DNA of 8,909 bases from DASZZV01 sp035544835 (GTDB taxonomy: Bacteria; Acidobacteriota; Thermoanaerobaculia; Gp7-AA8): the NCBI GenBank assembly GCA_035544835.1, contig DASZZV010000146.1:1-8909 (forward strand). Reading direction: 5' to 3'. The first letter of the stretch is position 1. Every line of letters begins with the position of its first letter. The position numbers were made by a program, and so were the translations under genes. The notes under the pieces are model-generated. The model did not search any database. It was given only the letters and a program-made list of their open reading frames with translations, and was not told the DNA's origin. This document shows positions 1-5,382 of this stretch, piece by piece.

Positions 1-2502
1 TGCAGCCGCTTTGCCGATGCGAAATGTCGGAGCGGTGGCGATTTCAACCTCGAAAAGATTGTGGTCCGGCGCCACGTAATAAATCTTCTTCTGATCCCGG
101 CTCCACACCGCCTGGTCGCCCCCCGTCGTCGATACCTGCCATTTGTCGCCCGAGGGAGGAAAACTCTGAACGTAAACCTCACCCTTGCCCGATTCGCTGC
201 AGGTGTAGGCGAGCCATTTGCCGTCAGGTGAGAACTGGGCGTGGAGCTCATCGAACTCGGTAGTGAGAACGGGCGTGGCCTTGTGACTGGAGAGGTCGAG
301 CATCCACAAATCGTTGTACGTTTTAGGAGTGAACTGCTCATACACGATGAACCGCCCATCCGCTGACCAGTCATCGGCGAATTTCGACAAGGGGCTGGCA
401 AAAAGGGGACGCTCGTCGCCACCGCCATTCGCCGTTTTGATGTAGAAGTCAAACACGCCGTTGCGGTTCGATGAGAAGACGATTTGCTTTCCGTCCGGCG
501 ACCAGAGGCCAATCGTGTTCTGGCCCGGCCCCGTGGTGAGCCGGGAATACACTCCGCGGGTGAGATCCTCCGACCACAGGTCGGTCTTCCGCGTTTTCGG
601 ATCTGTGCGGTTGATCACCACTCTCGTAGCGTCCCGAGAGAGGATCGGAACCATGTACGATCCGGGCGGTCCGAGCCGCCCCAGCTCAGCCCCGCTGCGA
701 TCGCGCCATACCAGTTGTGAGGTCATCAGCGAAATCTTCTGGAACGCCACAACGCCGGTGTCCGAGGCTGAGAAACGCCCATAGCCGGTCGGACCGTCCT
801 CACCGAATTGTCCGATATCTTCGGCCACGGAGACCGGCTCGCCGATCAGCCGGAAGTGGCTCGTATCGAACCGCTGGGCGACGAGATCGCGGTCACGCAC
901 GAATAAGAGAACGCCGGGAGAGACGAACAGCGGATTCGATCCCCCGTCCACGATCCGGGTCCGCTGATGCGAATCGAGCGAGCCGAGATAAATACCCTTT
1001 TTGTCGCCCATGACGTAATAAAGAAAGTGGCGCCCGTCCGGAAGAAAGGCTGGCCAGCGATGCGAGGCCTCGTTCCTCGACTCCAAAATCGTGGCGGGGA
1101 CGGCCGGTCCTCCGCCGGCGGACACCCTCAACAACCCGGATCTCGGCCCGGGAGCGAAGAGGATCACCCCGTCCCTGTTCCAGGTGCCGCCGCGAGGAAT
1201 CTCCTCGGCGTCACTCACGGTCTGCGGTTCCCCGCCCGCTACCACGATTCTCTTCAGCTTTAGCTCCGCGAAAAAACCGACCTGCGAGTTGTCCGGGGAC
1301 CAGAAGGGAAACGATGCCCCTTCCGTCCCGGCGAGCGCCCGGGAGTCGAAACGGTCCAGGGATCGGATGAACAACAGCGCAACACCGTTCCTGATCCCGA
1401 CATAGGCAAGCATCTTTCCGTCCGGAGAGAGAGCGAATCCTGTTTCCAATTCCTCAACCGCGGCATCGAGCTCAGGCGACGCGACGAGCGCCCTGAGAGT
1501 CTCTGCCTTGGCCCGGTGGGCGTTGGCGATTGCAAAACCCGCGACGCCCGTGATTGCGGCGAGCAGGAGCGCCGCCGAGGCGAGTTGGAGCCGCTGCCGT
1601 GTTCTCTGCCTGGCGACGATCGGAGCGGCAGCACCGGCCTTCGATCCGGCGCCACTGATCCAGGTCAGTTCCTCGGCCACATCGTGGGCCGACTGCCATC
1701 GATCTTCGCGATCCTTGGAGAGGCATTTCTGCACCACGTGCTCGAACGCCGGTGGCGTGAGCGGCTGAATCTCCGAGATCGGGCGTGGATCGCTGGCGAT
1801 GATTGCAGCAATGAGCGACGTTCTGGTCTTTCCCTCGAAGGCCCGTTTGCCGGTCGCCATTTCGTAGAGCACCGCTCCGAGCGCGAAGATGTCCGTGCGC
1901 GCGTCGGCTTCTTCGCCGGCCAACTGCTCGGGCGCCATGTACTGGAACGTGCCGAGGATGGTTCCTTCCTGCGTCAGCGGCTTTTGCTGCGTGGCATCGT
2001 CCGGCGCGGACACCGGTTGCACCGGGACGAGAGTCTTCGCGAGGCCGAAGTCCAGCAGCTTCGCAGCCGACCTGGAGAGCATCACGTTGCCCGGCTTGAG
2101 GTCGCGATGCATGACACCCTGGCGATGCGCGCGCGCCAGTGCGTCCGCGATCTGTGCCCCGTATCGCAGCACCTCGGTGAGCGGAAGTGCTCCCTTGTCG
2201 AGACGCTCGGCCAGCGTCTCTCCCTCCAGCAGCTCCATGACGAGGAAGTCGGTTCCGCTGTCGTGGCCGATGTCATACAACGAGCAGATGTTCGGATGAT
2301 TGAGCTGCGAGATGGTCTTGGCCTCGCGCTCGAAACGAGCTTTCATCTGCGCGTTCTGCGCGAACTCAGCCGGCAGTACCTTGATGGCCACGCTGCGATC
2401 GAGGCGCGTGTCGGTGGCCCGCCACACTTCTCCCATCCCGCCGGCGCCAATGCGCGAGACGATCTCGTAGGGCCCGAGACGACTGCCGACAGAAACATTC
2501 AT
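1..2502 (-). CDS. Ser/Thr protein kinase with transmembrane segment and PD40/TolB-like propeller (C-terminus off the left edge)
   Basis: The minus-strand frame is open for 834 codons from an ATG at 2502 to the window edge without a stop or frameshift. Residues 12-280 form a complete Hanks-type kinase: glycine loop GAGGMG at 19-24, Lys41 in VAIK, helix-C Glu60, catalytic HRDLKPGN at 132-139 with Asp134, DFG at 151-153, and APE at 190-192. It therefore looks catalytically active. A basic stretch precedes one membrane segment at about 305-326. The rest is a series of PD40-type blades, seen as SPDG repeats near 358, 668 and 758, which should fold as an extracytoplasmic beta-propeller. Kinases of this layout phosphorylate Ser/Thr in the cytoplasm; the propeller is presumed to be the sensor, and ligand and substrates are unknown. 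An in-frame ATG at 2523 would add seven residues, but no clear ribosome binding site precedes either start. The gene is divergent from the reductase at 2714. Confidence 0.93.
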   Translation of the reverse strand, partial: MNVSVGSRLGPYEIVSRIGAGGMGEVWRATDTRLDRSVAIKVLPAEFAQNAQMKARFEREAKTISQLNHPNICSLYDIGHDSGTDFLVMELLEGETLAERLDKGALPLTEVLRYGAQIADALARAHRQGVMHRDLKPGNVMLSRSAAKLLDFGLAKTLVPVQPVSAPDDATQQKPLTQEGTILGTFQYMAPEQLAGEEADARTDIFALGAVLYEMATGKRAFEGKTRTSLIAAIIASDPRPISEIQPLTPPAFEHVVQKCLSKDREDRWQSAHDVAEELTWISGAGSKAGAAAPIVARQRTRQRLQLASAALLLAAITGVAGFAIANAHRAKAETLRALVASPELDAAVEELETGFALSPDGKMLAYVGIRNGVALLFIRSLDRFDSRALAGTEGASFPFWSPDNSQVGFFAELKLKRIVVAGGEPQTVSDAEEIPRGGTWNRDGVILFAPGPRSGLLRVSAGGGPAVPATILESRNEASHRWPAFLPDGRHFLYYVMGDKKGIYLGSLDSHQRTRIVDGGSNPLFVSPGVLLFVRDRDLVAQRFDTSHFRLIGEPVSVAEDIGQFGEDGPTGYGRFSASDTGVVAFQKISLMTSQLVWRDRSGAELGRLGPPGSYMVPILSRDATRVVINRTDPKTRKTDLWSEDLTRGVYSRLTTGPGQNTIGLWSPDGKQIVFSSNRNGVFDFYIKTANGGGDERPLFASPLSKFADDWSADGRFIVYEQFTPKTYNDLWMLDLSSHKATPVLTTEFDELHAQFSPDGKWLAYTCSESGKGEVYVQSFPPSGDKWQVSTTGGDQAVWSRDQKKIYYVAPDHNLFEVEIATAPTFRIGKAAA

Positions 2503-2525
2503 GTTTGTGCTCGGAAAGAGCATGC

Positions 2526-2531
2526 ATCATA
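2526..2531 (-). promoter_or_regulatory. possible -10 element for the kinase gene
   Basis: On the minus strand the hexamer TATGAT, one base from the sigma70 consensus TATAAT, lies 23 bases upstream of the kinase ATG at 2502. No convincing -35 box sits 16-18 bases further up. If real, transcription would begin close to 2519 and leave a very short leader, which would favour the ATG at 2502 over the one at 2523. This is a weak call from sequence similarity alone. Confidence 0.2.
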
Positions 2532-2566
2532 TGCACAATTCGAAACGGGCGCGTAAGGGTCGGCGA

Positions 2567-2635
2567 ACCGGCGGCGCCGGTCATGGTGGCTGGTCAACCC
2601 AACCCACAGGGTCACACCTTTGGTCTTCACCCTGT
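2567..2635. repeat. two hairpins in the divergent kinase/reductase spacer
   Basis: The 211-base spacer 2503-2713 has no plausible gene. It holds two inverted repeats: ACCGGC (2567-2572) with GCCGGT (2576-2581), a 6-bp stem with a 3-base loop; and ACAGGGT (2606-2612) with ACCCTGT (2629-2635), a 7-bp stem whose loop contains a small nested ACC/GGT pairing. No T-run follows on either strand, so they do not look like intrinsic terminators. They could be a leader structure, an operator, or part of a dispersed repeat. The ACAGGGT/ACCCTGT pair also recurs in the thrS leader at 5340-5357. Confidence 0.4.
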
Positions 2636-2713
2636 CCGTCATTTTAGGGATTGGAGTGGACGTTTTCATGCTGGGCCGCTTCTTGCGAGCACTCCATGAC
2701 CGTGGAGGATTGC

Positions 2714-3694
2714 ATGGAACATCGTCGTCTGGGTTCACAGGGTCTCGAGGTATCGGCACTCGGTCTCGGCTGCATGGGGATGTCCGAGTTTTATGGCGCG
2801 ACGAACGAAGCCGAAGCGATCGCGACGATTCATCGCGCTCTGGAGCTCGGGATCAATTTCTTCGACACGGCCGACATGTATGGGCCGTTTACGAATGAGA
2901 AGCTCCTTGGAAAAGCGTTGCAGGGTCGACGCGACGGTGTCGTCATTGCAACCAAGTTCGGGAATCAGCGCGCTGAGGATGGCGGTTGGCTGGGGATCAA
3001 CGGCAAGCCTGATTACGTGCGATCGGCCTGCGAGGCTTCGCTGAAGCGACTCGGTGTCGACACGATCGATCTCTACTATCAGCATCGCGTCGATTCATCG
3101 GTTCCGATCGAGGAGACCATCGGCGCAATGGCCGAACTGGTCAGTAGCGGAAAGGTCCGCTATCTGGGGATGTCCGAAGCGGCGCCCGCTACGATACGGC
3201 GAGCCCACAAGGTTCATCCGATCTCGGCTCTGCAGACGGAATACTCATTGTGGAGTCGGGAACCTGAAGACGAGATTCTGCCGACCGTTCGCGAGCTGGG
3301 CATCGGCTTCGTTGCTTACAGTCCTCTCGGTCGCGGCTTTCTGACCGGTCGCTATCGGTCGATCGATGATCTCGAGCCCGGTGATTACAGGCGTCGCGCG
3401 CCGCGATTCGCCGGCGACAACTTTCAGAAGAACCTCGATCTCGTGAAGCGCATCGAGGATCTGGCCGGCGAGAAGAAGATCAAGCCGTCGCAGCTTGCGC
3501 TTGCCTGGTTGCTGCGTCAGGGGAACGACATTCTCCCCATTCCGGGAACCAAGCACATCGCGCTGCTCGAAGAGAATGCTGCTGCGGTGAAGGTTAAGCT
3601 GACGCAGGACGACCTTCGCAGGATCGAGGAGGTGGCGCCGGTAGGAGTGGCCACGGGGGACCGTTACCCAGACATGAGCACCGTGAATCGATAG
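2714..3694 (+). CDS. aldo/keto reductase (NADPH-dependent oxidoreductase, AKR13/YakC-like)
   Basis: The 326-residue protein is a full-length (beta/alpha)8 aldo/keto reductase, a soluble enzyme family that reduces aldehydes and ketones with NADPH. It opens with the typical RRLGSQGLEVSALGLGCMGM and carries the family signature GINFFDTADMYG at 47-58. The catalytic tetrad is intact: Asp51, Tyr56, Lys81 (ATKFG) and His124 (YYQHRVD). The C-terminal PIPGTKH at 275-281 is the usual cofactor-phosphate contact region. The start at 2714 is chosen because GGAGG at 2704-2708 lies 5 bases upstream and the protein then begins exactly where the family does; an earlier in-frame ATG at 2651 would add 21 unrelated residues. 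Substrate cannot be told from sequence. Resemblance is strongest to the group often annotated as pyridoxal or general aldo/keto reductases. It appears monocistronic, with 82 bases before the next gene. Confidence 0.95.
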   Translation: MEHRRLGSQGLEVSALGLGCMGMSEFYGATNEAEAIATIHRALELGINFFDTADMYGPFTNEKLLGKALQGRRDGVVIATKFGNQRAEDGGWLGINGKPDYVRSACEASLKRLGVDTIDLYYQHRVDSSVPIEETIGAMAELVSSGKVRYLGMSEAAPATIRRAHKVHPISALQTEYSLWSREPEDEILPTVRELGIGFVAYSPLGRGFLTGRYRSIDDLEPGDYRRRAPRFAGDNFQKNLDLVKRIEDLAGEKKIKPSQLALAWLLRQGNDILPIPGTKHIALLEENAAAVKVKLTQDDLRRIEEVAPVGVATGDRYPDMSTVNR

Positions 3695-3726
3695 CGCGCT
3701 TTCAGGCAATTCGGCACCGCTCATAT

Positions 3727-3755
3727 TTGCCTTTACCTTTGCAAGAGACGAAAAT
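3727..3755 (+). promoter_or_regulatory. possible sigma70-type promoter for the lipoprotein-OmpA pair
   Basis: TTGCCT (3727-3732) and GAAAAT (3750-3755) are separated by 17 bases and each match the consensus at four of six positions. They lie upstream of the lipoprotein start at 3777. A GC-rich organism with uncertain promoter rules makes this a weak prediction. Confidence 0.22.
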
Positions 3756-3776
3756 CATCGGTACGGGGGTGGACTG

Positions 3777-4382
3777 ATGAACCGGTACCTTGTCCCTTTT
3801 TCTCTACTCGCACTGTTGCTCTGTTCATGCTCGAAGAAGGAGGAGACAGTGAGCGCTCCTCCTGCCGCCTCCCCGGAGGTTGGATCCACTCCCGCACCGG
3901 CCGCAGCGCCCGTGGCGTCGCCCGCTGCGTCGCCCGCTGCGGCACCGGCCGCACCGGTTGTTGCCGCACCCGCGCCTACGGCCGGCATTGCCTCGGCTGA
4001 TGGGGACACGCCCGGCTCGACGGTTACGATCAAGGAGCTTAAGCGTCAGAGCGGCGGAACCATTTCGCTCAAGTTCGTGATTGCCAACGGGTCTGACAAA
4101 AACATCGGCATTGGGGATTCCTTCGGCGATCCCGATCATGGAAATGTGGACTACTACTCGATGGGAGGAGTTCAGCTCATCGATCCGGTCGGCAAGAAAA
4201 AGTATTTCGTCGCCAGGGACTCCGAAGGGAAAGCCGTATGTACGCAGGGAGCTCATGCGATCGAAAAGGGGAGCAGCCTGAACGGCTGGGCGAAGTTCCC
4301 TGCTCCTCCCGACGACGTTCAGAAGATTTCGGTGATCGTCCCCCATTTTGGTCCGATGGATGACGTGCCGATCAGCAGGTAG
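3777..4382 (+). CDS. putative lipoprotein with Pro/Ala-rich linker and beta-sandwich-like C-terminal domain
   Basis: The 201-residue product has a lipoprotein signal peptide: MNRYLVPF start, a hydrophobic run, and a lipobox L15-C16-S17-C18 with Cys18 as the likely lipidated residue. The next residues are Ser-Lys-Lys, so no Asp+2 retention signal is seen. Residues 28-70 are a low-complexity Pro/Ala/Ser linker with SPAA-type repeats, probably a flexible tether. Residues about 82-201 form a compact domain with alternating strands (VTIKEL, ISLKFVIANGS, VQLIDPVGKKKYFVARD, SSLNGWAKFPAPPDDV, ISVIVPHFGPMDDVPIS). I recall a similar domain directly ahead of OmpA domains in some actinobacterial OmpA-family proteins; here it is a separate gene just upstream of an OmpA gene. 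The G-rich stretch GGGGGTGG at 3765-3772 serves as a modest ribosome binding site. Function is not established; a role in anchoring or modulating the OmpA partner is inference. Confidence 0.85.
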   Translation: MNRYLVPFSLLALLLCSCSKKEETVSAPPAASPEVGSTPAPAAAPVASPAASPAAAPAAPVVAAPAPTAGIASADGDTPGSTVTIKELKRQSGGTISLKFVIANGSDKNIGIGDSFGDPDHGNVDYYSMGGVQLIDPVGKKKYFVARDSEGKAVCTQGAHAIEKGSSLNGWAKFPAPPDDVQKISVIVPHFGPMDDVPISR

Positions 4383-4389
4383 GGTAGCG

Positions 4390-4965
4390 GTGAAGCGATC
4401 CTTTCTCGTGCTGGTTCTGATCTCGATGCCTCTCCTGGCGCAGCAAGAGCCGGGTGACAAGGGTCCTCCCTACGCGTTCAAAGTGGTCGATCTCGTATTC
4501 AACGTAAAGGACATCGTCTTGAAAGTGCAGGACGTCGGCGGGCAGGTAGGAGACATCGGCGGCCGCGTTGAAGACCTTGTGGTGAGAGAGACTGAGACCG
4601 AGATGCGTGTCGACCTCGCTGCCGACGTGCTCTTCGACTTCGACAAAGCCGATCTGCTCCCGAAAGCCGAGGAGACGCTGCAGAAGGCCGCCGACTTCGT
4701 GAAGGAGAAAAACAAGGGCGGCGTCGTCAAAATCGAAGGGCACACAGACGCGAAGGGCTCCGATAGCTACAACCAGAAGCTCTCTCTCCGGCGTGCCGAC
4801 TCAGTGAAGAAGTGGTTCGAGGCGCATGGTCTGAGCGGAATGCATTTTTCGACTGAAGGCTTCGGCGCGAAAAAACCGATCGCGCCGAATACGAAGCCCG
4901 ATGGCTCCGACGATCCCGAGGGCCGGCAGAAAAACCGGAGGGTGGAGATTGTGATCAAGAAGTGA
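4390..4965 (+). CDS. OmpA-family peptidoglycan-binding protein
   Basis: The start is called at GTG 4390, preceded by AGGTAGGG at 4377-4384 and giving a clean signal peptide MKRSFLVLVLISMPLLA with cleavage after Ala17. An in-frame ATG at 4348 would overlap the lipoprotein gene and bury this signal. The mature protein has a short repeat region (residues 34-65, heptads beginning with Asp) and then an OmpA C-terminal domain at about 72-191. That domain shows VLFDFDKADL at 80-89, EGHTD at 116-120, LSLRRA at 131-136 and NRRVEI at 182-187. Asp120 and Arg135 match the spacing of the two residues that bind meso-diaminopimelate in OmpA domains, so it should hold peptidoglycan from the periplasm. There is no beta-barrel. 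It lies 7 bases after the lipoprotein stop, which suggests translational coupling and a shared envelope role. Length is 191 residues. Confidence 0.93.
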   Translation: MKRSFLVLVLISMPLLAQQEPGDKGPPYAFKVVDLVFNVKDIVLKVQDVGGQVGDIGGRVEDLVVRETETEMRVDLAADVLFDFDKADLLPKAEETLQKAADFVKEKNKGGVVKIEGHTDAKGSDSYNQKLSLRRADSVKKWFEAHGLSGMHFSTEGFGAKKPIAPNTKPDGSDDPEGRQKNRRVEIVIKK

Positions 4966-5006
4966 TCCTTCGTATCCATTTCAATTCTCGAGACGAACGG
5001 CTTGCC

Positions 5007-5133
5007 TCTTGTGTGGCACAGGCACTCTTGCCTATGTGTCGGCCGTCGAGGCCGACTTCTCTGTTGAGCTGCAGCAGGAACGCCGCGGCTCGACGCCGCG
5101 GCACACAGGCAAGAGTGCCTGTGCCACACAAGA
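5007..5133. repeat. REP/MITE-like palindromic element
   Basis: The arms 5007-5038 and 5102-5133 are inverted copies 32 bases long with a single mismatch (A5034 opposite C5106); the outer end is TCTTGTGTGGCACAGG. Inside are two smaller hairpins: GTCGGCC/GGCCGAC (5038-5044 with 5050-5056) and CCGCGG/CCGCGG (5083-5088 with 5096-5101). The whole element contains no gene. Read on the minus strand it gives the peptide pieces HRHSCLC and RQECLCHT, which I remember as a common spurious annotation in Acidobacteriota and a few other phyla; this points to a dispersed, non-autonomous repeat. Placed just after the OmpA gene, its transcript would fold into a strong hairpin that could protect or end that mRNA. 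No target-site duplication is obvious. Confidence 0.85.
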
Positions 5134-5298
5134 ACCTTCGGTTGGTTCCGACTGAACGGCCGGCGGATGACAGTCGGGAAGATGCACTCCTGCGCCTCGG
5201 TTTGCGACTCCGTGATATTCTTTTTTCGGCAGGTTGAAACCATGGTGGCGATGATGAGAGTCACGCGGCAGACGCGAACGTGCACGGCCAGCCGCGGT

Positions 5299-5382
5299 CC
5301 CTGTCGATAGACTGTCCATTCATGAAATGAGATACGAAGACAGGGTTCACACCCTGTCTTTTTGTTTTGGCGAGGAGAAGTC
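5299..5382 (+). promoter_or_regulatory. thrS leader with candidate transcription attenuator
   Basis: This leader ends at the thrS start. It holds a terminator-like hairpin (listed separately), the heptamer CCCTGTC at 5299-5305, and the ribosome binding site GAGGAG at 5372-5377. The heptamer is an exact complement of GACAGGG at 5339-5345, the left arm of the hairpin, and identical to part of its right arm (5352-5358). The left arm can therefore pair either upstream (antiterminator) or downstream (terminator). That is the geometry of attenuation control. The trigger is not visible: I see no T-box specifier-loop structure. The rest of the spacer, 5134-5298, shows no gene and no promoter I would trust. 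Confidence 0.4.
5337..5368 (+). terminator. intrinsic-terminator-like hairpin immediately upstream of thrS
   Basis: AAGACAGGGT (5337-5346) and ACCCTGTCTT (5351-5360) form a perfect 10-bp stem with a TCAC loop, followed by TTTTTGTTTT in which only one base breaks the T-run. The structure meets the usual criteria of a Rho-independent terminator, yet lies only 14 bases before the thrS ATG. It either ends a leader transcript conditionally or isolates thrS from upstream transcription. In the second case the thrS promoter would have to lie in or after the hairpin, which leaves almost no room. Confidence 0.65.

Noticed and set aside
1516..2556. A 346-codon plus-strand open frame opposite the kinase
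   Set aside because: It mirrors a kinase with every catalytic motif on the other strand, starts without a ribosome binding site, and gives an Arg/His-rich product with no recognisable domain.
2651..2713. Earlier ATG start for the aldo/keto reductase
   Set aside because: The extra 21 residues do not belong to the family, and the GGAGG site fits the ATG at 2714.
3702..3732. AGGCAA/TTGCCT inverted repeat after the reductase gene, considered as a terminator
   Set aside because: The stem is only 6 bp with a loop of about 18 bases and no T-run follows.
3825..4460. A 211-codon minus-strand frame across the lipoprotein and OmpA genes
   Set aside because: Its Arg/Gly/Cys-rich sequence is the reverse reading of the Pro/Ala linker; the plus-strand genes have signal peptides, ribosome binding sites and family motifs.
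5134..5298. T-box-like tRNA-sensing leader for thrS
   Set aside because: I could not find the conserved T-box sequence or a specifier loop with a threonine codon in a plausible stem.
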